A DNA stretch of 14,191 nt. It comes from Rubrobacter sp. GTDB lineage: Bacteria > Actinomycetota > Rubrobacteria > Rubrobacterales > Rubrobacteraceae. The translations under genes were made by a program, and so were the position numbers. The stretch is from assembly GCA_013815485.1 (NCBI GenBank), contig JACDGB010000010.1, positions 1 to 14,191 on the forward strand, read 5' to 3'. Shown one piece after another: positions 1-8,320 of the stretch (position 1 is the first letter of the stretch; each line of letters starts with the position of its first letter). A model generated the notes under the pieces. The model was not told where the DNA came from, made no database searches, and saw nothing but the letters and a program-made list of their open reading frames with translations.

Positions 1-86
1 AGGAAGAGCACGCCGCCCATCACTAAGGACAACGCGAAAGACGCTATCCCCAGTCTGGAATGCCCCGCTGGCCTTTGGTTCTCCAT
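1..86 (-). CDS. N-terminal fragment of a small membrane protein (partial)
   Basis: The minus strand opens at an ATG at 86 and runs off the window edge. The visible 28 or so residues begin MENQRPAGHSRLGIASF and lead into a hydrophobic stretch (ALSLVMGGVLF). The G-I-A-S-x-x-L-S-L-V pattern is common in small DUF4190/DUF4064-like membrane proteins. It lies 33 bases behind the preceding minus-strand membrane gene and is probably co-transcribed with it. The nearest purine-rich ribosome site, AGGAGG at 105-110, is about 18 bases from the ATG, which is long, so the exact start is uncertain. An in-frame TAG at 120-122 limits any upstream extension. Function unknown. Confidence 0.5.
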   Translation of the reverse strand, partial: MENQRPAGHSRLGIASFALSLVMGGVLF

Positions 87-122
87 GCGCGAATCCGTGG
101 CGGTCCTCCTGCCCGAGCCCTA

Positions 123-527
123 CTACTGCGGCGCGCCCACCGAAGCGCCGATTGCGCCAAGCACCAGGAGGGAGACGACGACGAGGACGGCGAGCCCGTT
201 GGCGACGGTACCGAGGATGGCGAACAGCCGCTTCCGGCGTTTCTGGAAGATCCCGACGAGGCCGAGCACCAGCCCGACGAAGTAAAGGATGATGCAGACC
301 AGGAAACCGATGCCTACCAGCGCGAGCCCCGTGAAGGCCGGCGAATCCTGCAAGCTCTGGGGATCAATGCTCTGCGGGTCCGCGCCGCCAAAGGCGGACG
401 CCCCTACCAAAGCGGCTATGACGAAGAGCGCCACTATCGCCACCGTCGCCAGAATGGCGATCACCAACGAAGTCACGCCCATCTTCGAGTGCTTGCTCCG
501 CCGCGCCGGTGCCTCACCATGCTCCAT
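123..527 (-). CDS. Small multi-pass membrane protein, DUF4190-like
   Basis: This 134-residue protein has a polar, basic N-terminus (MEHGEAPARRSKHSKMG) followed by a hydrophobic segment at about residues 16-43, a short Asp/Gln-rich loop (GGADPQSIDPQSLQD), and two more hydrophobic segments at about 65-87 and 100-128. A basic turn, QKRRKRLF, lies between the last two. This layout resembles DUF4190-type integral membrane proteins of Gram-positive bacteria, whose role is unknown. I chose the ATG at 527 because GGGGAG lies five bases upstream. A GTG at 560 would add 11 residues but has no clear ribosome site. The gene ends with two consecutive in-frame TAG codons (120-125). It is divergent from the ABC permease. 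The family assignment rests on topology only. Confidence 0.7.
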   Translation of the reverse strand: MEHGEAPARRSKHSKMGVTSLVIAILATVAIVALFVIAALVGASAFGGADPQSIDPQSLQDSPAFTGLALVGIGFLVCIILYFVGLVLGLVGIFQKRRKRLFAILGTVANGLAVLVVVSLLVLGAIGASVGAPQ

Positions 528-614
528 CTTCTCTCCCCACTTCGAGACGAATGTTTTCACGGCGAACCCCGCCGGTTGCCTGGAGTTTAGGCCCGAGCCA
601 CGCGCGGGTCAATC
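528..614. other. Divergent intergenic region
   Basis: These 87 bases separate the small membrane gene (minus) from the ABC permease (plus) and must carry both promoters if each gene is transcribed separately. I see no convincing -35/-10 pair on either strand and no strong hairpin. The permease GTG has only a weak ribosome site (GGGT) nearby. Confidence 0.3.
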
Positions 615-3185
615 GTGAAACTGCGAAGGTTCTCCGGCCTGAGCCTTCGCAATATGGCATCGAGGCCACAGCGCACGCTGCTCACGGCTATAGGCATCGT
701 GCTCGGGGTGGGGATCGTCTTCGGCGTGCTCACGCTCTCCCAAACCATGTCCCAGACTTTCACCGACCTGTACTCGCGGGCCTTCGGGGCCGCGGATCTC
801 GTCGTCACTGCCGCGGGAGGCTCCGGCACTTTCGATAGAGATATCCTGGACGAGGTTCGCAGCATCGACGAGGTGGACACCGCTGCCCCGCGACTCTCGA
901 TCCCATCGTCTTTGCTGCTGCCCGGCGAGGTGAAACAGGGACCGCCGGAGGTGCGAAGCATGCGGCTCTTCGGGGTCGAGCCGGAGTCGGCGGCCCTGGC
1001 GACGGGCTTCGAGCTGGATGAAGGCCGCTTCCCGCAGAGCGGAGGAGAGATCATCCTCGATGGCGGCACCGCGGAGTCGGCCGGCTTGAGAGTCGGCGAC
1101 CGCGTGCGCGTGGCGACGCCCAGCGGGCCGCGAAAGCTCGAACTTGTCGGGCTGCTCAGGATACCGGGCGGTTCGTTCGGTGGCTTCGCGTTTGGGATGG
1201 CGCCGCTGAACTACGTCCAGAAACAGTTCGACAAGCGGGGCAGGATCTCCGGCATCGCCGTCGAGGCGGCGAGTGAAGGCGCGGTGACAGATCTTCGGAA
1301 GCGGCTAGAGAGAAATCTCGGGGAGGGACTCCAGGCGGAGCGGTCGGAGACGCGCACGGCCCAGGTGAACAGCCAGTTCCAGGGATTCGCCATAGCGTTG
1401 CTCTTCTTCGCCGGAACCGCGCTTTTCGTCGGGGCGTTCCTCGTCTTCAACGCGCTCTCGATGACCATTTTGGAGAGAACACGGGAGTTGGGGATGTTGC
1501 GCGCCCTCGGTTCGACGCGGGGCATGATCGCGCGTTCCGTCGTCATCGAGGCCGCCTTGCTCGGACTCTTCGGCTCCGCGCTCGGCGTGCTCTTCGGCTA
1601 CGGGATGGCCCGCGGGCTCGTGTACCTCTTTGGACAGGCGTTTCTGTTCGAGATCACCACCCTCACCATCTCACCATTCGCCATAATCTCCGCCCTGATA
1701 ATCGGCGTCCTCGTTACGGTCCTCGCCGCCCTCTATCCAGCCCTGCGAGCCGGACGGGTCAGCCCGGTCGAGGCCATGCGCGCCCGGAGCGGCGGCGCGG
1801 TTTCGAGCGGGACGGGGCATCTATCATGGCTACCGCCGCTTATCGGGTTGCTGCTCGTTGGGATCGGGGCGCCCTGGATCTACTACCTCGCAAGCAACCT
1901 CTCCGAAGACCTCGAAGGTCTCGTCTACGCTTCCGGGATAGCTGGCGTCATCGGGACGTTCCTGGGCGTCTCTCTCATCATCCCGGTGCTCGTGAGACCG
2001 CTGGCGGCGGTATTTTCTCCTGTTCTGCGGCTGCTCTTCGGGGTCGAGGGGAGGATGGCGGCGGCCAACGCAACCCGCAACCGGGGCCGCACGGCGCTGA
2101 CGGCCTCGGCGCTCATGGTCGGGGTGTCGCTCGTGATCGCCTTCAGTGCATTGGGCGGGAGCGTGCTGGGTACAATCCGGAGCTTCCTCGAAGACTCTCT
2201 GGGCGGCGATTACGTAGTCCAGCCCGCCGAGTCCCAGTCCGACGTGACTTTCTCGAATGAGATGGCGGACAGGATCGGGACAACGCCCGGCGTCGAGCGG
2301 ACCACGGCCCTCGTCTCGACTTTTCTGAACGATGGCGGGGAGTCTAGCCTCGTCTTCGGCGTGGACGAAAGCTACCCCGACATATTCAGCGTCAACTACG
2401 CCCCCGGCTCCGGAACCCCGGATGACGCCTTCTCCGAACTGCGAAACGGCAACGCCCTCGTCGGAGAGCAACTCGCTGACTCCCGCAGCCTGAAGGTTGG
2501 GGAGAAGATCACACTCCCCACCTCCGAAGGACCGGAAAAATACAGGGTAGCTGGCGTCGTGGACAACGACATTCTGGGCGGCGGCTCGGGCATCTACCTC
2601 TCGCGGGAGGTTCTGTCCCGAGACTTCGGCGAGAAGGAGGGCGAGTTCCTCGCCGTGAAGGCCACGCCCAGCTCCGACAGGGACGGGTTGGAACGCGAGA
2701 TCCGGAGCATCCTGGAAGACTATCCGCAGTTCACGTTGTATTCCAATGCGGAGTGGAAGTCTCAGATAGAGGGTGACTTCAATCGCCAGTACGTGTTCTT
2801 CTACGCCATCATGGGGGTATCAGTGGCGGTCTCGGCCTTCGGGGTCGTCAACACGTTATCCATGAGCGTCTTCGAGCGGACGCGGGAGATCGGGATACTC
2901 AGGGCCGTCGGGACGACGCGGCTACAGGTTGGTCGGCTCATAGTAGACGAGGGCGTGGTGATCAGCCTGATCGGCTGCCTCATGGGCGTCGTTATCGGCT
3001 CGCTCCTCGGCTACCTCTTCGTCCGGGGCTCGGGCGCGGGCGGCTTCGAGGTCTCCTTCTTCTACCCGAAGATACCTGCTCTCGCCTCCATCCTCGCCGG
3101 CCTCCTCATAGGCGTCTTCGCCGGCCTCCTCCCCGCCCGCTCCGCCGCCAAAACCAACATAGTCGAGGCCGTCCAGTACGAGTAA
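615..3185 (+). CDS. ABC transporter permease, FtsX/MacB type, two permease halves
   Basis: This 856-residue membrane protein has the MacB/FtsX (LolC/E-like) duplicated permease layout. Residues 22-42 form the first membrane helix, followed by an extracytoplasmic MacB periplasmic-core-like domain (about 45-250). A three-helix FtsX bundle follows at about 257-283, 305-335 and 350-378. There are further helices near 405-425, 438-465 and 493-515, a second external domain (about 520-725), and a second FtsX bundle to the C-terminus. The coupling-helix signature appears twice, as RTRELGMLRALG (about 288-299) and RTREIGILRAVG in the second half. Families of this type use ATP hydrolysis to drive mechanotransmission, lipoprotein or peptide export, or cell-wall hydrolase control; the substrate here cannot be told. 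The start is a GTG with a TAG nine codons upstream, and the sequence before the first helix is family-like. No ATP-binding partner, usually adjacent, is visible. Confidence 0.93.
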   Translation: MKLRRFSGLSLRNMASRPQRTLLTAIGIVLGVGIVFGVLTLSQTMSQTFTDLYSRAFGAADLVVTAAGGSGTFDRDILDEVRSIDEVDTAAPRLSIPSSLLLPGEVKQGPPEVRSMRLFGVEPESAALATGFELDEGRFPQSGGEIILDGGTAESAGLRVGDRVRVATPSGPRKLELVGLLRIPGGSFGGFAFGMAPLNYVQKQFDKRGRISGIAVEAASEGAVTDLRKRLERNLGEGLQAERSETRTAQVNSQFQGFAIALLFFAGTALFVGAFLVFNALSMTILERTRELGMLRALGSTRGMIARSVVIEAALLGLFGSALGVLFGYGMARGLVYLFGQAFLFEITTLTISPFAIISALIIGVLVTVLAALYPALRAGRVSPVEAMRARSGGAVSSGTGHLSWLPPLIGLLLVGIGAPWIYYLASNLSEDLEGLVYASGIAGVIGTFLGVSLIIPVLVRPLAAVFSPVLRLLFGVEGRMAAANATRNRGRTALTASALMVGVSLVIAFSALGGSVLGTIRSFLEDSLGGDYVVQPAESQSDVTFSNEMADRIGTTPGVERTTALVSTFLNDGGESSLVFGVDESYPDIFSVNYAPGSGTPDDAFSELRNGNALVGEQLADSRSLKVGEKITLPTSEGPEKYRVAGVVDNDILGGGSGIYLSREVLSRDFGEKEGEFLAVKATPSSDRDGLEREIRSILEDYPQFTLYSNAEWKSQIEGDFNRQYVFFYAIMGVSVAVSAFGVVNTLSMSVFERTREIGILRAVGTTRLQVGRLIVDEGVVISLIGCLMGVVIGSLLGYLFVRGSGAGGFEVSFFYPKIPALASILAGLLIGVFAGLLPARSAAKTNIVEAVQYE

Positions 3186-3218
3186 ACGAGCCGCTTGACC
3201 CCGAAAAGCAGCCGATCC

Positions 3219-3503
3219 CTAACCCAGACCGCGCATCTCCCTGACCCGGTCTATGCCCATCACCGTGATCCCAAACAAAGAACGCGCGCCACCCTCCTTC
3301 ACGTACCGCTGGTTCAAAAGATACCGGAGAGCCACGCTCGCCTCCGTGGATCCAGCCTCCAACCCCGCCGTCTTCGCCGCGCTCTCTGGCCCAGGCCCCT
3401 CCGGGGTCCCGATGGGAACGTCTACCGTCGGGTTGTGCCCTGACAGGTCATAGAACGCCCCCAGCAACCGCATCGCCGCCTCTTCCACGCCGCTCGTAGC
3501 CAT
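3219..3503 (-). CDS. Small winged-helix-like protein of unknown function
   Basis: This 94-residue soluble protein starts at the ATG at 3503, seven bases after a strong AGGAGG. A TTG start at 3527 is possible but lacks support. The N-terminal half (MATSGVEEAAMRLLGAFYDL) is a predicted helix, followed by a Gly/Pro-rich linker (PIGTPEGPGPES). The C-terminal half reads as helix-helix-strand-strand: TEASVALRYLLNQRYVKE, then LFGITVMGIDRVREM. That pattern, in which a recognition-like helix is followed by a wing and the phrase 'ITxxGIDRVRE', is what winged-helix proteins show, but no DNA target or partner can be inferred. It stands alone, convergent with the permease (33 bases apart) and divergent from the methyltransferase. 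Confidence 0.65.
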   Translation of the reverse strand: MATSGVEEAAMRLLGAFYDLSGHNPTVDVPIGTPEGPGPESAAKTAGLEAGSTEASVALRYLLNQRYVKEGGARSLFGITVMGIDRVREMRGLG

Positions 3504-3640
3504 GATCACCCTCCTCTGAGTTTTCAAGTAGTTTAGACAATCATCTCCATCTTCGTCTCCACGGCGAACCCCGTCAACTCTGAAGCAGTTTGGTATAGAC
3601 TGGACTGGTCAATCTATTGAAAGGCGCAAGCTAGAATCGC
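3504..3640. promoter_or_regulatory. Divergent intergenic region with candidate extended -10 for the methyltransferase
   Basis: The 137 bases between the winged-helix-like gene and the methyltransferase hold the sequence TTGGTATAGAC at about 3590-3600, which reads as an extended -10 (TGnTATAGA) for the plus strand. The -35 region is poor. A second, weaker box, TAGAAT at 3632-3637, sits three bases from the methyltransferase ATG. Neither is proven. Confidence 0.3.
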
Positions 3641-4623
3641 ATGGTAGGGCTCCGAGAGCCATCCGCTGAATACGCCCGGAGAAAAGAGGCTCCGGCCTTC
3701 TTCGGGGAGCCAGAGAAGAGGGGCAAAGTCGTATTCGATCAGCAGACCGGGAACACGAGTCAGCAAAGCCCTTCCTTGTACTACGATCACCCGAATGGAG
3801 AACTCTGGATCGGGGACGCGATTGCGTGGTTATCTTCTCTAAGTACCGGCTCCGTGGATTTGATCTTCGCCGACCCACCATACAATATCAAGAAGGCGGA
3901 GTGGGACACGTTCGATTCCCAGCAAAGATACGTCGAATGGTCGCTTGAGTGGATCGAGCACGCCGCGCGGGTCTTGAAACCAGCGGGAACCATGTACATT
4001 TGTGGTTTCTCGGAGATCCTGGCCGACCTGAAAGTGCCAGCCTCGCGGTTCTTCAAAGGCTGCCGGTGGCTCGTCTGGCACTACAAAAACAAAGCCAACC
4101 TGGGGAATGACTGGGGCCGCTCGCATGAGAGCCTGCTCCACTTTCGCAAGAGCAAGAAGTTCACGCTCAACGTGGACGACATCCGGATACCATACGGTGC
4201 GCACACCCAGAAATATCCGTCTCATCCACAGGCGAAGACGAGCAACTTCGGAAACGGAAAGAAGCGGGACAACTGGACACCGCATCCGTTAGGAGCAAAG
4301 CCGAAAGACGTCATAGAGATCCGACTACGAGCAACGGGATGCACGAGAAGACCCCGCATCCGACACAGAAGCCCGAGGAACTGGTTCGGAAGGTGGTCCT
4401 CGCCTCCTCCAACGCAGGAGATGTGGTGATAGATCCCTTTTTCGGGAGTGGGACGACGCTGGTTGTAGCCGAGCAACTCGGGCGCAAGTGGAAGGGTTGT
4501 GATCTGTCCGCCGAATATTGTGGCTGGGCCGCGAACAGGATCGAACTCGTCGAAGACTGGCCGGTGGAGAAGTGGCTCCGCTACGACCACGAAAACGAAA
4601 AACGCCGGAAATTCATCCGGTGA
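3641..4623 (+). pseudogene. DNA methyltransferase (N6-adenine/N4-cytosine, beta class), broken by a frameshift
   Basis: Two plus-strand frames together make one methyltransferase. The first (3641 to about 4321) carries motif IV, DPPY, at residues 78-81 and a target-recognition region. The second frame carries HPTQKP and the AdoMet-binding motif I, DPFFGSGTT. The order IV, recognition domain, I defines the beta class, found in type II restriction-modification enzymes and solitary methylases. The first frame runs DVIEI then into nonsense ending at 4429. Adding one C near 4321-4322 restores EIPTTSNGMHEKTPHPTQKP and gives an intact protein of about 327 residues. As written, the first product lacks the AdoMet motif and should be inactive. 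The change sits in a short C run, so a sequencing error is possible. There is no good ribosome site before the ATG. The gene faces the nuclease operon tail to tail. Target site unknown. Confidence 0.85.
4592..4620 (-). terminator. Weak candidate terminator of the nuclease cassette
   Basis: On the minus strand, 35 bases past the nuclease stop, CCGGA and TCCGG (4605-4620) can pair around a six-base loop. Two bases later comes the T-rich run TTTTTCGTTTT (4592-4602). The stem is only five pairs and the element lies inside the end of the methyltransferase gene, so this is tentative. Confidence 0.35.
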
Positions 4624-4654
4624 AGCAGCCGGACCTCCAGACAACGAAGCAGCT

Positions 4655-5767
4655 TCAACTTCCACTGTTCCAGGGCAATTCGGGGTGCTCATTCTTGAAA
4701 ACTGTTAGCTCTTCCCGAAGTTGGCGAATTGATTCGCAGAAGAAGCGCTTCACCGCCGCGACGTGATCCTCCTCGCCGAGTAACGTAGCGAGGCTTATCC
4801 CGCGAGAGACTCCAGCCCACTCCCTAGGGTCGTCTAGGTTGTAGCCTTCCCAGTTGTCGTGCAGAACAAGCTTCTTCATAACCGCAACCGATGCCTCCCG
4901 ACCGAACGCTCTCGGCTTCGCTACGAGGTCGACGGCTATCCACGGGTACTCTGCATCATCCAAATGGTATCCGACAAAGCAGAACAGATCTTCCCCGTGC
5001 AGCGGAGCCACTCTAACGTAGCGGCTGAAGACTCGAACATTGAACAGAGCATCGGACTCGGGCTTGCGCTTATTGCTAGCGAAGTTCTCCAGTTCCGCCT
5101 TCACTTCTCCCTCGAACGTTTCGTCAAAAATCTCGAATGCCCGTGGCACACCTGAGAGCGCCATGAGATCCACTGTCGAGAACCGATAGCTCCTTGCCAT
5201 GACCTGTTCTTCCATAAATAACATTACCTCCTCGATGAGCGCGTCTTTTTCCACGGTTTGAAGGAAGCGGTAGAAATTGTGCCAGCGTAGCTGCACAAAG
5301 CGAACATTCTCAGCGATGCCCGCGAGAATCGTCTTTTCGTCCTTGGGGTCGTAGTTGCGGGTTATGTAGACAAGAGTCTTTCTCGTGCCGTACACACCAT
5401 TCAGATGTGCGGCGTATCGTTTTAGTTGATCTTCGCCTTCGACGGAGCCGATCTTGGACTCGAACATGACGATCTCGGTGTACGGTTCTGATTCGTCGTC
5501 TTCGGAGGCGCAGCAGATTTCTACGATCAAGTCCGGGCGACTTCCCGTTTCGTGCTCATCGAGCCGGACGAAGGTTCTCTGAGTCGAGACATGAACGTGC
5601 CTCGGCCAGTCTTCCCCGGAGGCGGAAATCAAATCGAGAGACTCCAGCCAACCCAGGCAAATGTCCGGTCGTCGCTCGAAGAGCCGGGCAACGGCTTTGG
5701 TGAACAGGTCTTCGACTCGCCTTGTTCCGGCAAAGAGCGGGAGCAACCTTCCCAGCAGGCTCGTCAT
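4655..5767 (-). CDS. PD-(D/E)XK superfamily nuclease-like protein
   Basis: This 370-residue soluble protein has a restriction-endonuclease-like core. Residues 18-28 (VEDLFTKAVAR) supply a likely N-terminal acidic residue. RPDLIVEI holds the first catalytic Asp (D79), MFESKIGS holds the E-x-K pair (E103, K105), and GEDQLKRYAAHL gives the conserved Gln-x-x-x-Tyr (Q114, Y118). The spacing resembles the PDDEXK_4/DUF4263-like group, in which many members are uncharacterised and some belong to defence systems. The remaining 230 residues have no motif I know. The ATG overlaps the TGA of the PIN-like gene (ATGA), with AGGAG two bases before it, so the two are translationally coupled. It lies tail to tail with the broken methyltransferase, raising the possibility of a restriction pair. 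Base composition is lower in GC than the flanking core genes, suggesting acquisition. Function as a nuclease is inferred from motifs only. Confidence 0.75.
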   Translation of the reverse strand: MTSLLGRLLPLFAGTRRVEDLFTKAVARLFERRPDICLGWLESLDLISASGEDWPRHVHVSTQRTFVRLDEHETGSRPDLIVEICCASEDDESEPYTEIVMFESKIGSVEGEDQLKRYAAHLNGVYGTRKTLVYITRNYDPKDEKTILAGIAENVRFVQLRWHNFYRFLQTVEKDALIEEVMLFMEEQVMARSYRFSTVDLMALSGVPRAFEIFDETFEGEVKAELENFASNKRKPESDALFNVRVFSRYVRVAPLHGEDLFCFVGYHLDDAEYPWIAVDLVAKPRAFGREASVAVMKKLVLHDNWEGYNLDDPREWAGVSRGISLATLLGEEDHVAAVKRFFCESIRQLREELTVFKNEHPELPWNSGS

Positions 5768-6069
5768 CGCTCCTGATCCAACTCCTCGATCAACCGTCGG
5801 ACCTCCTCCATCCGAGGTTCGAGGTCAGCGAGCCGGTTGCTCCTGGCCGAGATGACCACTACTTCCAGGTCGAAGCGTGAGAGATCCTGCTGGTGCGGAA
5901 TCCCCCGGTCGGTGGTCAACAAGACATCGAACTCTTTTTCGGCGAGGGTCAATAACTCTCCGTTTTTCTTGGAGTCCCATCCACGCTCCCGGACGGTTAC
6001 GGCTTCGACTCCTTCCGGGAGGAACCGTTTGAGCCGCCGGTCCAACATCTCATCGAGGAGTACCCGCAC
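5764..6069 (-). CDS. DUF5615 PIN-like toxin-family protein
   Basis: This 101-residue protein matches the DUF5615 (COG4634) pattern of PIN-like nucleases. It opens with MRVLLDEMLDRRL, giving the D6-E7 acidic pair, continues with VEAVTVRERG, then LLTLAEKEFDVLLTTDRGI with the second acidic site at D54, and ends in a charged helix. PIN-like proteins of this type are predicted metal-dependent RNases and are commonly paired with DUF433 partners as toxin and antitoxin. The start is GTG at 6069, seven bases after GGAGGAG. It overlaps the upstream DUF433 gene by 20 bases and the downstream nuclease by four, so all three are likely made from one mRNA. Toxicity is inferred from the family. Confidence 0.85.
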   Translation of the reverse strand: MRVLLDEMLDRRLKRFLPEGVEAVTVRERGWDSKKNGELLTLAEKEFDVLLTTDRGIPHQQDLSRFDLEVVVISARSNRLADLEPRMEEVRRLIEELDQER

Positions 6070-6283
6070 CCACAGTCTCCTCCACCATCTCGTGGGACAT
6101 TTCCAGGTACGCTACCGCCTGCTCGCGGCTCACCCCAGGAAATCCATCCAGGAAGTAATCCAGGGTATCCCCAGCGGCCAGATAATCCACCAAGTTCTTC
6201 ACCGGCACCCGCGTCCCTGCGAAGACGAGATCCCCGTTCAACACCTCGGGGTCCCGCGACACTATACCGTGTCCCCAATCCAT
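6050..6283 (-). CDS. DUF433 antitoxin-family protein
   Basis: This protein of about 77 residues shows the full DUF433 (COG2442) signature: GIVSRDPEVLNGDLVFAGTR, then VPVKNLVDYLAAGDTLDYFL, then GFPGVSREQAVAYLE. The family has a small DNA-binding-like fold and is predicted to be the antitoxin of DUF5615 toxins, the next gene here. Four in-frame start codons lie in a row (GTG 6292, GTG 6289, TTG 6286, ATG 6283) after GAGGAG at 6295-6300. I took the ATG; the GTG at 6289 is five bases from the ribosome site and is equally possible, and would add two residues. The gene follows uvrB by about 36 bases with no visible terminator between them. Confidence 0.87.
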   Translation of the reverse strand: MDWGHGIVSRDPEVLNGDLVFAGTRVPVKNLVDYLAAGDTLDYFLDGFPGVSREQAVAYLEMSHEMVEETVGAGTPR

Positions 6284-6319
6284 CAACACCACGACTCCTC
6301 ATATTGGATGTAACGAGCC

Positions 6320-8320
6320 TTACGAAGCGACCTCTTGCAACTGCCGCTCCAGAGTTTTGATCTCATCTCGCAGCCTGGCCGCGTACTCGAACTTGAGCTC
6401 TTCGGCGGCCTCCATCATCTCGGCTTCGAGGTCGGCGATGAGAATGCGAAGCTCGTCCGGGTCACCGGGAGCTTCCCGAGCGGCCTTCTGCCTTTGAGTT
6501 TTATAGAGGCCCTTCGCCTCGGCGGCGATGAGGATATCGGAGACGCCCTTCTTGATGGTCATGGGCACTATGTTGTTGCGCTCGTTGTGCGCGGTCTGTA
6601 TCTCACGCCGCCGCTCCGTCTCCCCTAGCGCGACGCGCATGGAGTCGGTCTCCCGGTCAGCGTACATGATGACCCGCCCCTTGACGTTGCGCGCAGCCCG
6701 CCCGATGGTCTGGATCAACGCCCGCTCCCCACGCAAGAAGCCTTCCTTATCAGCGTCGAGGATGGCGACGAGCGTGACTTCGGGAAGATCCAAACCTTCT
6801 CGAAGCAGGTTGATGCCGACGAGCACGTCGAACTCTCCCGTACGCAAGCCGCGGATGATCTGGATGCGGTCCAGCGTCTCGATGTTGGAGTGCATGTAGC
6901 GCGCCTTGACGTTGTGCTCAAGCAAATAATCCGTCAAATCCTCGGACATCTTGATGGTCAACGTCGTGATAAGCACCCGCTCCCCGTGCTCGACGCGCTT
7001 GGCGACCTCGTTCAAAAGGTCGTCTATCTGGTTCTTCGTTGGGCGCACCTCGACCTCCGGGTCTATGAGGCCGGTCGGACGGATGATCTGCTCCACGATC
7101 TGCCCCGAATTCTCCAACTCATAAGGCCCCGGCGTCGCCGATACAAACACCAACTGATTGCTCTTGAGCAAAAATTCATCGAACTTGAGTGGCCGGTTGT
7201 CCAGCGCACTCGGCAGCCTGAACCCGAAATCCACGAGCGTCGTCTTCCGGCTCTGGTCGCCGTTGTACATGCCACGCACCTGCGGAAGCGTGATGTGCGA
7301 CTCGTCCACGAACGTCACGTAATCGTCAGGGAAGTAGTCGAGCAACGTGTACGGCGTGGAACCCGGCGGACGACCGTCGAGGTGGCGCGAGTAGTTCTCG
7401 ATGCCGGAGCAGTAGCCGAGCTCGCGCATCATCTCCAGGTCGTACTGAGTCCGCTGCCTGAGCCGGTACGCTTCGAGGACCTTGCCCTCTTTCTCCAGTT
7501 CCTCGATCCGCTCTTCCAGCTCTACCTCGATGTTGCTCGTGGCGATCTTCAGCCGTTCCTCGCCGGTGACGAAGTGGGATGCCGGATAGACGGCCACCAT
7601 GTCGTGCTCGCGTAGGATCTCACCCGTCAGCGGGTCAGCCTCGACCATGCTCTCGGCCTCGTCCCCGAAAAAGGAGATGCGGTAGATGGAATCCTGATAC
7701 GCCGGATGCACCTCCAGCACGTCGCCTCGCATCCGGAACGTGCCCCGGTTGAGCTGGAAGTCGTTGCGAGTATATTGAATTCTCACCAGGTCCCTGAGCA
7801 CGTCATCGAGGTCGTAGGAGCCGCGCTTCTCCAGAAGGACCATCTTCGAGCGGTACTCCTCCGGGCTACCGAGGCCGTAGATAGCGGAGACCGACGCCAC
7901 CACGATCACATCCCGCCGCGTGAACAGAGAACTCGTCGCCGAATGCCTCAGACGATCTATGTCCTCGTTGATCTGGGCGTCCTTCTCGATGAACGTGTCG
8001 GTACGCGGGACGTACGCCTCGGGCTGATAGTAGTCATAGTAGCTGACGAAATACTCGACGGCGTTGTTCGGGAAGAACTCGGCGAACTCGCTTGCGAGTT
8101 GCGCGGCGAGCGTCTTGTTGTGGACGATGACGAGCGCGGGCCGCCCGGCCTCCTCGATGACGCGGGCCATCGTGTACGTCTTGCCCGAGCCGGTGACGCC
8201 GAGCAACGTCTGCGCCTCCGTCCTCGCTTCGAGGCCGGAGGTGAGTTGTCGTATGGCCCGCGGCTGGTCGCCGGTGGGCTGGTATTCGCTGTTTACCTGG
8301 AAGTTACTGCGAGTTTCGAT
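6320..8320 (-). CDS. uvrB: UvrABC excision repair subunit B, apparent ATC start
   Basis: UvrB is the damage-verifying helicase of nucleotide excision repair; it is loaded by UvrA and then recruits UvrC. The 666 residues match the family's usual length. Walker A GVTGSGKT is at 41-48, the tyrosine-rich damage-probing hairpin ([10 protein letters not shown]) at about 94-103, the DESH box, VSATPG and QTIGRAARN helicase motifs follow, and a UVR motif ([17 protein letters not shown]) closes the C-terminus, where UvrC binds. The conserved N-terminus ([17 protein letters not shown]) is encoded upstream of the first conventional start, a TTG at 8206 that would begin two residues before Walker A and lose an essential region. 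That N-terminus is preceded by ATC (8318-8320), with TAG directly before it and GGGAGG seven bases upstream, so ATC is taken as the start. The first 17 bases overlap the end of the transglycosylase gene. Confidence 0.93.
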   Translation of the reverse strand: METRSNFQVNSEYQPTGDQPRAIRQLTSGLEARTEAQTLLGVTGSGKTYTMARVIEEAGRPALVIVHNKTLAAQLASEFAEFFPNNAVEYFVSYYDYYQPEAYVPRTDTFIEKDAQINEDIDRLRHSATSSLFTRRDVIVVASVSAIYGLGSPEEYRSKMVLLEKRGSYDLDDVLRDLVRIQYTRNDFQLNRGTFRMRGDVLEVHPAYQDSIYRISFFGDEAESMVEADPLTGEILREHDMVAVYPASHFVTGEERLKIATSNIEVELEERIEELEKEGKVLEAYRLRQRTQYDLEMMRELGYCSGIENYSRHLDGRPPGSTPYTLLDYFPDDYVTFVDESHITLPQVRGMYNGDQSRKTTLVDFGFRLPSALDNRPLKFDEFLLKSNQLVFVSATPGPYELENSGQIVEQIIRPTGLIDPEVEVRPTKNQIDDLLNEVAKRVEHGERVLITTLTIKMSEDLTDYLLEHNVKARYMHSNIETLDRIQIIRGLRTGEFDVLVGINLLREGLDLPEVTLVAILDADKEGFLRGERALIQTIGRAARNVKGRVIMYADRETDSMRVALGETERRREIQTAHNERNNIVPMTIKKGVSDILIAAEAKGLYKTQRQKAAREAPGDPDELRILIADLEAEMMEAAEELKFEYAARLRDEIKTLERQLQEVAS

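Noticed and set aside
1830..2471. 213-residue minus-strand frame inside the ABC permease
   Set aside because: Antisense to the permease, and the translated protein has no recognisable pattern.
3839..4692. Minus-strand frames opposite the methyltransferase
   Set aside because: The plus strand has DPPY and the AdoMet motif; these frames are shadows and do not rescue the frameshift.
4655..5767. Calling the nuclease the cognate restriction enzyme of the methyltransferase
   Set aside because: Proximity alone is weak: the genes converge, the nuclease is coupled to the toxin genes instead, and no target site can be read.
8204..8206. TTG at 8206 as the uvrB start
   Set aside because: It would begin two residues before Walker A and drop the conserved [14 protein letters not shown] segment, which is encoded in the same frame just upstream.
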